From Hippopus hippopus (taxonomy: Eukaryota > Mollusca > Bivalvia > Cardiida > Cardiidae), in NCBI GenBank assembly GCA_946811185.2, contig OX328109.1, forward strand, positions 34,952,129 through 35,016,128: a stretch of DNA of 64,000 nt, written 5' to 3'. The notes under the pieces are model-generated. The model saw nothing but the letters and a program-made list of their open reading frames with translations. It did not search any database and had not been told where the DNA came from. The number at the start of each line of letters is the position of its first letter. The stretch's first letter is position 1. Shown piece after piece: positions 51,904 through 63,749 of the stretch. A program made the translations under genes and the position numbers.

Positions 51904-52306
51904 CAGACACTTTCCAGATGACAAAATTCTAGACTTGTCCAAACTGAAAGCATAGTGAAAAGGTAAAAAAAAATGTGGGTAAAGGAGAAAATGCTCATTA
52001 CCAGTATTTCCTGTTTTTCCAACAAAGTTTTCAAAAGCTTTTTTAAGTCTTTACAGTTCTGGTTGTGTGGTAGAGGCTTAACCATTTACAACACAACAAA
52101 ATTTTGGACTAGACAAAATCGAAAGAATTTGCGAACGACAAACTAAAAATACCTCAGATAATGATTTCTGTCTTTGATAGGGTAGAAAACATTGTAGGAA
52201 AAGGAGAAAATGCTGGCTACCAGCATTTTCTCCTTTTCCCACAATGTTTTCAAAAGCCTTTTCTTTTAGAGTCATTAAAAGTTGCGATTGTGTGGTAAAG
52301 AACTAA
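51904..52306 (-). mobile_element. Two family A copies in direct tandem
   Basis: 51904-52080 (partly deleted) and 52078-52306 (complete) share TTAA. Confidence 0.82.
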
Positions 52307-53700
52307 AGTGATTTTCAAGTCTTACCTCTCATTATTTTTTTTTCTTCAGGAGAAACCTTAATCCAAAGAGAAAACTTGTCTCACAAATGACTAAACTCCA
52401 CTTTATTGTTTTTTCAGTCACACATGCTACAAAAAAGTTTCAAAAACCCTTTTATGAAAACCTTTTAAATCTATAGTTGCTTTTGCAAACATTGTAGATC
52501 AAGATCAGAAGCATTTCAATCAAACAGAATATTCTGTTCAATCTTTTGTCCACTTCATCTGATATTTCGCCAAAAAAATTGACCAAAAAAAACTTTGAAA
52601 TAATAAAATTTGCGGCTGAAAATGTCACATTTTATCAATTCTGCACACTAAGAAGTAAATACTATTTTTACAAAAAAAAAAACAGTCCAACTATTCACAA
52701 AAGATATGTAATACTATTCAATTTATACTATTGTTCACCCTTCATTCTGTTACCCTTCTTTTTTACAAATTCCTCCAACTGGGTCAAACCGGGTCCATAC
52801 AAATGAACCATTCTACACTGCATTATTTGTCTAATTTCAATTTGGAAAGTAACACAATGTCTGATTGGCAAAACATTGGGCTAAACTAGCTCCTTTTCTC
52901 ACAATATTTTCAAAAGGTTGTCTATAGTGCAAGGACTTGTACAGTCAGATTTACAGCTATGGGTCATGTTTTCCTCTTTATTTTCTGGGTCTACATTCTA
53001 AATACCCTGGGTTAATTAGGTATGACCCCCACCAGGTAGCACCAGGATGTACACTTAAAGAGGCCCTTATACTCATTTTCAGCCAGTTTTAACTCATTTT
53101 GTCTTTATTTTATCAAAATACAGTCATTCTTATATCTTCATGCCAAATATTGCGCCTGACGGTTGCAAGGTTGCTTAGATTTCGGTCGATAGAGAATGCA
53201 TTTCGCCCAGTTGCGACCTTCCATGTAAACAGACTCGTCGTTTCTGGTTTTTGAATCGAAGATTTTCGATATATCCGTTATACACTCGAGTAGATTCGTA
53301 TGATGATCATGCATGGAGGCTTCTCTGTTGCAGCCTCGATTTTCAGACAGAGGTCGCGGCCTATATGCAAATTACACCGTATCCAACTCTAGGCGGAAAC
53401 CAACAATAAATTTCCGTGACGCACCGCCATTGTTTACAGCTTCGTCAGCCAGTTTTCTTCTGACCAGTGTTCTATTTCTAATACAAATCTAATACAAATC
53501 TCTGTGTTTCTTTTTTTCAATTACACCATATATGTCAGTAATTTATCCATGTTTACACAAAGGACTGATTTCTGTACCATTCTAAATTGTTTGAAATTTA
53601 ACAGCGTTTTTGCTCACCGGCTGTAGACGGGCATCTTTAATACGACCCTATGTTATAAATGTCAAAGCTTTCACCCTTTTCTGATACAGAAGAAAATTGT
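52307..53700. other. No gene recognised
   Basis: Holds a family A hairpin fragment at about 52845-52930 and a family C trace at 52497. Otherwise AT-rich unique-looking sequence. Confidence 0.45.
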
Positions 53701-53714
53701 GCCAATCCTTCCCA

Positions 53715-53800
53715 AATGGCAGTATGTCTCTGTCTCTCTTCCCCCTACCCCTCTTTCTTTCTTTCTTTCTTCCCCTTTTCTCTTCCCCTCCTCCTCTTTC
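53715..53800 (+). repeat. Pyrimidine-rich tract
   Basis: CT-rich run (TCTCTCTTCCCCCTACCCCT, TTTCTTTCTTTC). Confidence 0.85.
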
Positions 53801-53904
53801 CATGAGTGAAGGTTTGTTCATCTTACATCATTTCTTCACTAAACTGTTCTTTAATCATATGGAAAATATTGCCAGAAAAGAAAAACTTTTAGGGTAGGGA
53901 TGTA

Positions 53905-54115
53905 ATTGACTGTATGGTACTTTATGCTGCTTTCATTATGATTCAGTCATACCATGGTGACAGCTCACTAATCCATGCCTCTCCTTGTTTCCTCGCTCCC
54001 AGGCTGGGATTCTGATCTGTATTGTCCAGGGACACAACTTGGTAAAAACCTACCTGGTTTTCAAATTCATTTTTCTGCCAGCCATTTAACACTTGGACCA
54101 ACCGTTCAGTAACAG
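53905..54115 (-). mobile_element. SINE II remnant
   Basis: ATTGACTGTATGGTACTTTA, GTGACAGCTCACTAATCCAT; head degraded. Confidence 0.55.
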
Positions 54116-54121
54116 ATAGCA

Positions 54122-54515
54122 GGGTTCGAAATTTCCATGTATTTACTCGCAAAATGCGAGTCAGAATTGCAAAATGCGAGCTAAAATTTCAAGCACTCGA
54201 AAAAAATTGCGAGTGCAAATTACTGAAGGTAAATTACCAAAATGTAGATCTACTTCATTTTACATGTGAATACAAATAAGGTAATTCTTTTCCATCCGGA
54301 TAAACATCGGTCATGTCGCACTGAAAATAACTTTGATAGCTGTTAATAATTACCCTATATGTCGCCATTGAAGCCTCCGGGTTGTCATTAGTTATCCAAG
54401 TTTCGTGAGCCAAGTGCGCACATCTGCACTCATGGCCAATACCACGATTTGCGTTTTTTTGTACGAAAGAGGTTAAGGTGATGTACCAAATTAGAGTCAT
54501 CTCATATTTCGTTAA
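54122..54515 (+). mobile_element. Left part of a CAGGGTTCGAAATTT element
   Basis: Starts CAGGGTTCGAAATTTCCAT with GCAAAATGCGAG repeats. The right end is not found before the family A copy. Confidence 0.45.
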
Positions 54516-54960
54516 TTTCTTATCAGATGACAAAACTTTAGACTAAATGTTCGAATTAACCCATTACCACACAATCCCACGTTTTAACGACCCTGTAAGA
54601 GAAGGCTTTTAAAAACATTGTGGGAAAAGGAGAAAATGCTGGTAACCAGCATTTTCTCCTTTTCCCACAATGTTTTCTACCCGATCAAAACAAAAATCAT
54701 CATTTCAGTTACATTTAATTTGTCGTCTGTAAATCCTTTCAATTTGGTCCAGTCTAAACTTTTGTCGTTTGGTAAAGAGTTAAAGGATTTGCAGACGACG
54801 AACTAAAATGTAGCTGAATGACTGGATTTGTCTTTGTAAGGGAAGCAAACATTGTAGGAAAAGAAAAGATGCCTGTTACCAGCATTTTCTCCTTTTCCCA
54901 CATTTTCAAAAACATTTTTCCTCAGGGTGGTAAAGATACTGGGTTATTTAGCACACCAAA
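54516..54960 (-). mobile_element. Older family A copy split by a younger one
   Basis: 54516-54555 (GATGACAAAACTTTAGAC) and 54784-54960 (AGGATTTGCAGACGACG onward) are halves of one copy. Confidence 0.8.
54556..54783 (+). mobile_element. Family A MITE nested in family A
   Basis: 228 bp, TTAA on both edges, perfect hairpin; close to the family consensus. Confidence 0.94.
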
Positions 54961-55174
54961 AAAACCAACATTTTGGACTGGACCAAGTTCAAAGCATTTG
55001 CAGACGACAAATTAAATGTAGCTCAAATGATGACTTCTGTCTATGATAGGGTAGAAAACATTGTGGGAAAAAGAGAAAATGCTGGTTACCAGCATTTTCT
55101 CCTTTTCCCACAATGTTTTCAAAAGTCTTTTCATACAAGGTTGTTAAAACTCCAGATTGCGTGGTAAAGAGTTA
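54954..55174 (-). mobile_element. Family A MITE
   Basis: Complete internal structure, left end degraded. Confidence 0.83.
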
Positions 55175-55185
55175 GTGAAGGTTTA

Positions 55186-55394
55186 CCTGATTACCAAAGA
55201 ATCACAAGTTTTAACAACCCTGAAAAAGAAGGCTTTTGAAAACATTGTGGAGAAAAGGCCGGTGACCAGCATTTCCTCCTTTTTCCAAAAATGTTTTCTA
55301 CCCTTCCAAAAAAAATTGAAATTTTAAGGCACATTTATTTTGTCATCTGCAAATGCTTTCAATATGGAGATTTTGTTGTTTGGTAAAAAGTTTT
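55186..55394 (+). mobile_element. Family A MITE
   Basis: Hairpin left arm shortened (GGAGAAAAGGCCGGTGACC). Confidence 0.78.
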
Positions 55395-55424
55395 ACAAAG
55401 CATTTGATCACATCGGGCACCTTA

Positions 55425-56819
55425 CAGTGTTCAATCTAGAGCGCGCCATTGCGCCATAGGCCCCCTTAAGTCCCAGATGGCGCAATTTTGAACCAACCTG
55501 GGGCCCGTCGGGCGCACTCGATCGTAAAAGTGACATTCCATGAATTGGGCTCCTTTCGTCTGTTTCTATTTTTTCCACTCAAACATAATGCCGAGCTTTC
55601 TAGTCTAGTAAGAATTTATCGATACTCAGACGGATAGCCTGTTATCGGTCTTCATGTCGGACAGTTTCGGCAGAATAACGGGTACCAGAGGTTATGATTC
55701 TTTCAGCATCCGCTGATATTTCAATATCGCAATGAGGCGATTTTCTGTATTTTGGAAGTCTTAATGGGACGAAAAAAGGCAAAAGCTGTTTAAAATGTTA
55801 CTTCAGAAAGCACAAGTGGGCCAATTCCTAGTGTTCTAAAGGTGCAAATTATTGCGTAAATCACGTTATAGAACTGAAATTCACGTAACAAATACTGGTT
55901 ACACGGGAGACTTCACGTAAGAAAATACATGGACAAAAAGGCCATTTTCCACTTACCTTGTGTAAAATGGCAGGTTTTGAAGTTACTTGTTATCCTTATT
56001 GGCAAATTTATGTCAGATCATGCAGAAATACCTATCCAGAAATTAACAGACATGAAAAATCGATTGGTGCAAAAAACGCGGAAACCCATGACACAACAAA
56101 ATGTCTCTTTGACATTGTCCTATCAGAGTCATTTCAGACTGCCTTTTCAGCTTTTTAATGACTTTTCAGCTACTTAATGACTTTAAGTAGTAAATTTACA
56201 GAGATATCTTAATATAAGAGACTGCTTTACCTCATTGTCGTATCCCCTTATACGAAATCTTACCCCCAAGATTTTCAGCCCAGAAGGTAACTGTACCCTT
56301 GAAATGAAACGCTAGTGAGAAGACTGCAGAAACTACCCCTCCAAGCCACGATAATAATACACCACAGAAACGCAAGTTTCAACCAAAATGGCACACAGAC
56401 AATCGGTTCAAAAGTTGGTTAGTTTATGATGAGAGAATTTAACTCTACTTTGAGGGATCGACAGGAAAGTTAAATCCCTGTCTGACAGGATATCAGAATT
56501 TTCAGAAGTTTACCACTGACAGACATATTTCGTCATTTTTCTTTTCTTTTAGGCTAAGATTAATGGTGAAAACAAGGTTTCGTCAGTCACAATGATGATT
56601 TCCGCAGAGATGCAGTTTTATAGGCATAGTATTCATAGATAAATGAATGAGAATATACTTGTTAAATAAAAAGGCAACACTTGTTAAATAAAAATGTTAA
56701 CATTACGGTAATGAATTACAATTTTTTATGTGTGGCCCCCAGTTTTCCAAAATGGCCCCCTATTTTAAAGTCTGTGGGCCCATTTGGCCCCCTTACAAGC
56801 AAAGCTAGATTGAACACTG
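55425..56819 (+). mobile_element. hAT-like TIR element, 1,395 bp
   Basis: Ends CAGTGTTCAATCTAG and CTAGATTGAACACTG are perfect inverted repeats, flanked by CCTTA on both sides (55420-55424, 56820-56824). Subterminal GGCCCCC/GGGCCC motifs. The interior shares an about 200-bp module with the 32210-33677 element. No transposase. Confidence 0.78.
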
Positions 56820-56961
56820 CCTTATAACACATCATTTCTGGTATTTCCTTAATTGTGCATGGGAGCATTTGAATTTGACCCTCAACAATCATTTTGTGAA
56901 ATTATGATAGTACATTTTATTTGCCATTTAAATGCCATTTTAAATCATATTTTAAGCATTA

Positions 56962-57183
56962 TTAACCCTTTACCACACAATCCCGAATTTCAACGACCCT
57001 GAGGAAAATGCATTTTGAGAAAACATTGTGGGAAAAGGAGGTAACCAGCATTTTCTCCTTTTCCCACAATGTTTTCTAAGTATTCAAGGACAAATACTAT
57101 CATTTGGAAAACATTTACACTACTGTATGTAAACTCCTTCAACATGCACGAGTTCAAAGTTTTACCATGTGGTAAACGGTTAA
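56962..57183 (+). mobile_element. Family A MITE
   Basis: Complete ends; hairpin loop shortened on one side. Confidence 0.88.
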
Positions 57184-57204
57184 ACTAAGTGTATTCAGGA
57201 CCTA

Positions 57205-57375
57205 GTGAGGGGTCTGCATGGCTCAGTGGTAAAGTGTAGAAATCATAGCCTGGAGGTTTTAGTTCAAGCCTCATGGGCAAGACACTTCAGAGCCCTAGCC
57301 TGGTACTGGTGAAACCCACGAGATACATGAAAACGTGAGCTGTCACCATGACTGAAATAATGTTGAAATCAATCA
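57205..57375 (+). mobile_element. tRNA-derived SINE II
   Basis: GGGGTCTGCATGGCTCAGTG head (A box), AGTTCAAGCC (B box), body to GACTGAAATAATGTTG. Confidence 0.85.
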
Positions 57376-57382
57376 GGACCTT

Positions 57383-57525
57383 GTGAATTTTGAAAACATG
57401 AAGGGGAAAGCAACAAATGCTGATTACCAGCATTTTCTCCGTTCACCCATAATGTTTTAACCTTTTCACATACAAATATCATTTAAGCCACATTCACTGT
57501 GTCTTCTGCACAATACTCTAACCAT
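57383..57525 (+). mobile_element. Family A MITE, left end missing
   Basis: GAATTTTGAAAACATGAAGG onward; no right TTAA. Confidence 0.65.
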
Positions 57526-57604
57526 TATCCTTCTAAGTAAGTTGAACTAACTTTGCAGGCTGATTGTAAACCGCAAATAATTCTATTTTTAAAAAAAATC
57601 TCCT

Positions 57605-57710
57605 TATTGGACAGTGTTGATTCAAGATCAGACTGCACGTTCTGTGCAGTCTGATCTTGATCTACACTGTCCGCAAAAGGCCAATAAGTCGCACTTAGCA
57701 GAAGCAGACC
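57605..57710. repeat. Family C hairpin repeat
   Basis: AAGATCAGACTGCACG with TGTGCAGTCTGATCTTGATC, then AAGTCGCACTTAGCAG. Confidence 0.8.
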
Positions 57711-57740
57711 ACAAAAAAAAATTCATCATCTGCTTAAGAG

Positions 57741-57825
57741 ACAATATTTTAGATTTGTCCAATTTTACAGCATTTTCAGGCAACAAAGTAGATTATGCTT
57801 CTTAGTGACAAGACTTGTATTTCAG
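57741..57825 (-). mobile_element. Family A left-end fragment
   Basis: GACAATATTTTAGATTTGTC to GACTTGTATTTCAGGG. Confidence 0.55.
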
Positions 57826-57901
57826 GGCTAAATACCCTTGATGTATACTGAATATCGCCCATCCGATAGTTATCTCTCTTTGAGCACTCTTGCACGTATT
57901 A

Positions 57902-59192
57902 CAGGGATAAAGACTAGCACTCGCCCAGTCGCCCATGGCGACTGAAAATCGGTCTGGACGACTGAAAAATCCCGTACGATCGCCCAGCTGAGCGACTGAT
58001 CGTCCCAGGAAAAATTTCGGTAAACGTCTGTATTTTGCCCATTTCGGTATACCGTAGTACCGATTTTCATTTTTATTATACACCTATCTATGATCTGAGT
58101 AAAATACGGGCGTTATCTAACTCGCTAATAGATCTACAACTTGACAGAAAATTTTTCCGTATCAGCTAGTACCGTGTGTAGAGCATAGTTGTGTAGACGC
58201 ACTATGTCTGTGTATTGACGTTCGGGTCTTTTCGCCAAATTCCTATCACGTTCGGCCCGCATGACAATGCACAAAAAACCCATTTCTAGAGTATCTATAG
58301 CTATTTCATCAATTATTTGTCATCTATTTTTTTTTTTTCAAAAATTGTTTCTAAGCAGATTCTGATTTTATCCGAAATCAATGCCTATTAGATCTACATT
58401 TATGTGTTGTTTCGAAAAGGCATTTCCATATGCTACTGTACGATACACTCGTGAACTTTGGAACCGCGATTCATTTGACTTGCCTCCTGCTTTATAACGA
58501 AAAGAAATGTACTGTTCTTGACAGTGACAGTGAATAACAATAATCGGTCTCATCCGATATGCACCTCTTTACACACGCAACTCGACATGATCCGACCACG
58601 CAGAAATGCAGACTGTTGTAATATTCCATATGTCTTGAATACTCTCCCCCTTCCAAAATGGCGGCGCTTATGACTTTGTAGTTTTCTCGATCCAAAATCA
58701 TGTGGCGATTCATACCGGGTGTGTCGAAACCCGAGAAAAAAAAGAAGAAAACGGTTGAAGAGAAACGGGCATATTATCCGGAATATGACGAAAACAAGCA
58801 CCGTCGCCGTTTTGACCCAATTTGGCAAAAAGGTAGGCCTTGGCTGGTTGATACTGAGAATGGGTTGATCTGTTTAGTTTGTACTGAATTTGGAACTGAT
58901 CGAAGCTGTGTGTATGTAAAAGGCTGTCAGGCATACAAGATTGACAGTATTAAAAAACATGAAGCCTTGGATGACGGTAAAGTATTTGCAAAGTTGCTCA
59001 GTGAGGAATTTAGGTCAGTGTAGTGTCCAGAGTGTTACGGGCATTGTTAGCTTTAATTAAAATTTTATTGGAGTTTTTATCATTTTCTGAAATTTTAATC
59101 CTGGGCCCCTAAGTTTTTGACTGGGCCCCTAAATTTTCAATTTTAGGGGCCCAGTTGGCTACTGAAAAAAAAAATGTTAGTCATTATCCCTG
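57902..59192 (+). mobile_element. hAT-like TIR element carrying a TTF zinc-finger exon, 1,291 bp
   Basis: Ends CAGGGATAAAGACTAGCAC and GTTAGTCATTATCCCTG are inverted, flanked by TATTA on both sides. Subterminal GCGACTGA/TCGCCCAG motifs at left and GGGCCCCTAA motifs at right. Encloses the ZNF862-like frame at 58700-59023. Confidence 0.72.
58700..59023 (+). CDS. ZNF862-like TTF zinc-finger exon inside a TIR element
   Basis: From the ATG at 58700 it reads MWRFIPGVSKPEKKKKKTVE, then YYPEYDENKHRRRFDPIWQK and GRPWLVDTENGLICLVCTEF. It continues with a basic region and KIDSIKKHEALDD, stopping at 59021-59023. The FDPxW-x-GRPWL-x8-CxxC...SIKKHE order is the N-terminal TTF zinc finger of ZNF862-like proteins. 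Only this finger is present; the downstream hAT-dimerisation half is absent. It sits entirely between the inverted ends of the 57902-59192 element. It may be a functional first exon, but a gene fragment carried by the transposon is more likely. Confidence 0.55.
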   Translation: MWRFIPGVSKPEKKKKKTVEEKRAYYPEYDENKHRRRFDPIWQKGRPWLVDTENGLICLVCTEFGTDRSCVYVKGCQAYKIDSIKKHEALDDGKVFAKLLSEEFRSV

Positions 59193-59514
59193 TATTATAT
59201 GTTAAGATTAAGAAAATGAGCAAGTCTCTCAAGACAGCTCAATATTATCAGAACCTACATCGTGCCCGTAATATAGCCAAATCCTGTAAGTAACCCATAA
59301 CAGGAAAAGAAATTGAGAAACAAAAGTCTTAATATATGTATTAGTTACTGCATTGGGATGAAATGTGCCTCCGTTAGTACACATGGCTACTTTGATTGTA
59401 CTTTATGTTAAGTTGATGCATAGTCCTTGCAGCAGGTCGAAACACGCCATGAACTTGATACATGTAAGTAGCACTAATGCAAATAAGACAGAGAATGTAA
59501 CTAGAGCAAAATCG

Positions 59515-60140
59515 GGTAATATCGACCCCTTCACGCCCATTCAAATTTTCCTTGACCTTGAGAAAGTTGTATCGAAAACGTCATTAATCATGCACGAAAC
59601 AAATATTTATTGGTTCATTTCGTCCAATCAAATACTTTGTAACTGTCTGTAACACTGTAGTAGTGAACAGTTAAAAACTGCTAGTGACTTCTGTTAATAT
59701 CGACCCCCCAGAGTGTAATATCGACCCCCCTTCTCGGCAGATAAAATCGACCCCTATAACATTGTTGAAAAAGAAGAATTATCAGTCCATCTCAGTATAC
59801 AGTTACTTTAAAGATAGTTTATATTTTATTATAAGTTCAAAAGTGAGTGGAAATAGGTCTTTTTAAGGACACTTTAATGGTGGGCAATGCTGGTACCGAA
59901 AATTTGTAGTCAAATTTAAACACGAGAATTTTCAATTTTGGTGAAGTGATTTTTTTGGACTGGAAAGAGTAGTAGTAGTTCAGTTTACATGTAAGTGATA
60001 CTTTTTGTCGATCTAAACATACCTTACATGGTCTAACTGGTTGAGAAGACCCTACAAACAATTTGGAAGGAGGGGGGGGGTCGGTATTAACCTAACATCA
60101 TACAAAGTTCTGCTAATGTCGACCCCACATGTGAAATATT
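59515..60140. repeat. TAATATCGACCCC inverted-motif repeat
   Basis: The motif TAATATCGACCCC occurs at 59518, 59696 and 59719 with a partial at 59746. It is inverted as GGGGGGTCGGTATTAA at about 60075-60091 and forward as TAATGTCGACCCC at 60115. Possibly a small TIR element. Confidence 0.55.
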
Positions 60141-61067
60141 AACTGTTTGCTTATTTCATAATTTAACTTAATCCTGATACAAACCATCATTTTCTATAAA
60201 CTTGGAACGACTGAAACCTACAAAAAACATACTTTTGTTGAAAATTCTGAATGAAAAATATTTTACCCACCTTAAGATACAGGATAATATTGAGGAGCTA
60301 ATTATGTATTTATGTTTTTTTCTTCATTGGTGTAAAAGGTAGTTTAAAATTACGTGATTATGTAACACGATGATGTAACAATGCATACATTTCCCCAGAT
60401 GGTTCCAAAATGTGGAAATTAATAGGGGGGTCTGCATCACCCGACTTTGCTCTTGTGCATGTAAATATCCTATGTACAGTGTAATGATAGAGTTATGAGA
60501 AAATGTCAATTTTTTGCATGAGAGGATGACAATGCAGCTGCAGACAATGCAGAAGACAGGTCTATGGCAATATCTCAGGTTTTCTTTGAAAATAAATGAG
60601 CTAAAATCCCCCCCAAAATCATTAGAAAGGCCTTTCTTAAGGTTGCTATGACCTTGGCCAAAATATACAGGAAGTGAACCTAATGCATAAATCAAATGTG
60701 GTGAAGTTGAATGCAAATCAAATGCATAAATTAAATGCTAGGCAGTACAGACCTGACAGAGTAAAATATAGAACTTACAAGAAATATCTTTTAAAAAAGA
60801 TATACGGCATATGAGGCACTGGAAAATGCATTTTCAAACTCTTAGTTTTGTCTGGCTCAATTTCAGTCAAAACGATGAAAAAATAGTAAAAAATAACCTC
60901 AACAGCAATTGTTTATTTTTGCTCGCTGTTTTTCATTTTGTAGAATAGAGGAATCTGAGGAGTAAATGCAAAACTATTCAATTTTGGGTATTTCAATATA
61001 AAAGGAAACAACGTCTCATTTCTGTGAAATTGAAAAGAGTAGTTAGATCATCTTGTCCAGACCTTTT
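60141..61067. other. No gene recognised
   Basis: Contains a fragment of the dispersed repeat with GACAATGCAGCTGCAGACAA at 60527. Nothing else supported. Confidence 0.4.
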
Positions 61068-61235
61068 GGATTAAGGCTTTGAAAAACTTTGCAAGAAAAG
61101 GAGAAAAAATTTTTCCACACTGTTTTCTACTCCTTCGAAGATAAATCCCATTATTTTAACAACATTTGAATTGTCGTCTGCAAATGCTTTCAGTTTGGAC
61201 ATTGCTAAAATTTTGTCGTTTGGTAAAGAGTTAAA
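61068..61235 (+). mobile_element. Family A MITE, left end and loop missing
   Basis: Ends GTCGTTTGGTAAAGAGTTAA. Confidence 0.75.
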
Positions 61236-61387
61236 CACTACATGGGTTTAGATCAGTTCGCCCTGAAGGCACATTTTTCATTTGACATGGCTCATTTAAA
61301 AGCAATTAGTATATCTGTCTTCTTTTTTCTTCCTACATTCAACAGCAATTGAAAATGTTCAACCCTGGCCATGCCCAACTTTACTGA

Positions 61388-61920
61388 ATAACCCTTTACC
61401 TGTAGATAAACATCCTAGATTAGTTCAAATTAAAAGCACCTGCAGCTGACAAATGCTATCCTGAACAAGAGACTTGTTCAGTCAAAGAATATAAATTTAC
61501 AGATGACACAATAACCCTTTACCAAACAATGACGACTTTTAATGCCCCCTAAAAGAGAAGGCTTTTGAAAACATTGTGGGAAAAGGAGAAAATGCTGGTT
61601 ACCAGCATTTTCTCCTTTTCCCACAATGTTTTCTACCCTTTCAAAGAAAAATCCTTTCATATGAGCCACGTTAAAACTGTCATCTACAAATGCTTTTAAT
61701 TTGGACAGGTCTAAAATTTTGTCATGTGGTAAAGGGTTAAATTTATTGCATATGATGTGATTTTTCTTTGATATTTTTCTTTTTCTTTGATAAGATAGAA
61801 AACACTGAGGCATAAGGAGAAAATGCTTCTTACTAGTATTTTCTCCCTTTCCCACAATGTTCTAAAAAGCCTTCTTCCTCTGGGTAGTTAAAGGTTGGGT
61901 GTGTGTGGTAAAGTGATAAC
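61388..61920 (-). mobile_element. Older family A copy split by a younger one
   Basis: Left part 61388-61510, right part 61741-61920 with its own decayed hairpin. Confidence 0.75.
61511..61740 (+). mobile_element. Family A MITE nested in family A
   Basis: Complete copy, perfect hairpin, right edge TTAA, left edge ATAA. Confidence 0.92.
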
Positions 61921-62734
61921 TCTCAACTTGAAACCACACATCAAAATTTTCCACTAAACCATTATGAAATAATTTTCAATTCAATACATGGATCCGTGGT
62001 GACAAGATAAACCGACTTCCTTGGTTACTGTTGCCAAGGGCTCCCAAACAACAACAGTAAATACATATACAGTATACCTGATAGGCTACCCAAGTCATTT
62101 TGTCTTGACTGTCTCTCTCAATAAAATTCCGGAAAAAATATTTCTAGATCTAAAATTATTATGTTTCTGCCGATGATGAATTCTCGGTAAAAAATTTGAA
62201 GATTCTTGAACTAATTTACACGATGATATGTACAAAAAGGGCGAATTACAGGGACTACGGACAATGTAATAGGTCTAGTCGTTTTAGTAAAGTTTTGTAC
62301 TTCAATAAGAAAGAATAAAACACCTCAACAAACCTCCATTTTGTCACAGATAACAGAATTAAAGATTCTTATTGTTTTCACAATGCTAGTAAAGTCATCT
62401 CAACATCATATCCAATTAAATAACACTGAATTACAAGCATTTCGAAAAAATTACAGATTGTCTGATTCTACAGAGAGGTGTAACATTATGAAAAAATTCA
62501 ATTTCAGGTTCAGGGAAAAAGTGTTGTCTGATGATTTTAAAATGCGTTAAGTGTGCTGTCAATTAACAAACTTGTTAATATCATTGACGGTAGTGTGTTT
62601 TATCTTATGATATACGGGAGACAACGGGTGGTCAAGTTGATTAGAGCGGAAAATTGGTTTGCAATTAAACACACTTCCTTATCAGTTAACAGTTTACCGA
62701 CACACCCGTTGAAATGGCAGATGTGCTAATCCAC
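61921..62734. other. No gene recognised
   Basis: AT-rich; the 69-codon frame at 62341-62550 has no recognisable motif. Confidence 0.45.
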
Positions 62735-62963
62735 TTAAACTCTTTACCAAACAACAAAATTTTAGACTGGTCCATATTCAAAGCACTTGTAGACGACAAA
62801 ATAAAACGTAACTCAAATATTGAAATTTGTTTCCAGCTGGGTAGAAAACATTGTGGGAAAGGAGAAAATGCTGGTTACCCGCATTTTCTCCTTTTCCAAC
62901 AATGTTTTCCAAAGGCCTCCATCTCACGGTCGTAAAAACAAGGGATTGTTTGGTAAAGGGTTA
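62735..62963 (-). mobile_element. Family A MITE
   Basis: Complete copy of the GATTGTTTGG subtype. Confidence 0.9.
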
Positions 62964-63749
62964 ATTAATACGATTAAGTCAAAAGTTTGTTTAATTTACA
63001 AAAGTTGCCTTCTAGCTGAACTTTAACCAGTACAGGACAGAAGTTCGACTTTTTCATAATTGAATTTTAGTGAGGAATATGTAGTGAGGAATACACGTCA
63101 ATATGCTTATTGTAAATCGCTAATAGTTTTAATCCAAGATTAAACTGCATGTTATTTGCAATCTGATCTATATCTACACATTCAGCATATTCTTCATGCA
63201 CCAAGGGTTAAGATTAACGTCAAACTGAAACATGACAAGTGCCACTTTTTGGATTTGCATAGCTTATTAAACAAGGTTAGACAAATGAAATTATTTTCTT
63301 TCGATAAGTATTTCATATAGATCTATTTTTACCTTTGTTTTCCACTGTAATTTTTTTTTCTCTTTAAGAGGGGAAAAAAACTGTAGCAATAATTAATCCA
63401 TTGTGTAATGTACCGCTGATCAGAACTCTTTGCACATAACCCATTTTCAGTCATCGTCATAATTCAAACTTGTCTATAGCCTCTGCGTGATCTCACGTCA
63501 ACGGTACACATTCGCAAAGCACATATTTCAAACTTTTTCTTAAATTCAAACATTTAAAACACAAAAAAAATAAATACTATCGCACCCCTCTAACATTAAC
63601 AGTCATTTATTTGGGAGCCGAAATAGTAGACACCAAGGCTGCACGTCGGGTAAAATAAATGCGATGACCTGATTGGTCAAATATCGATTTCCACACATCC
63701 ATGTATTGTGGCTAAAATGATGCAATTTATTCACATAAAGTAGTACGTA
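62964..63749. other. No gene; family C trace
   Basis: AATCCAAGATTAAACTGCAT near 63130 is a decayed family C copy. Confidence 0.45.

Noticed and set aside
54255..54533. 92-codon minus-strand frame
   Set aside because: No recognised domain; lies between a CAGGG-ended element start and a family A copy, so I could not support a gene.
62341..62550. 69-codon frame as a possible 5' exon
   Set aside because: No similarity, no start context and no linked exon.
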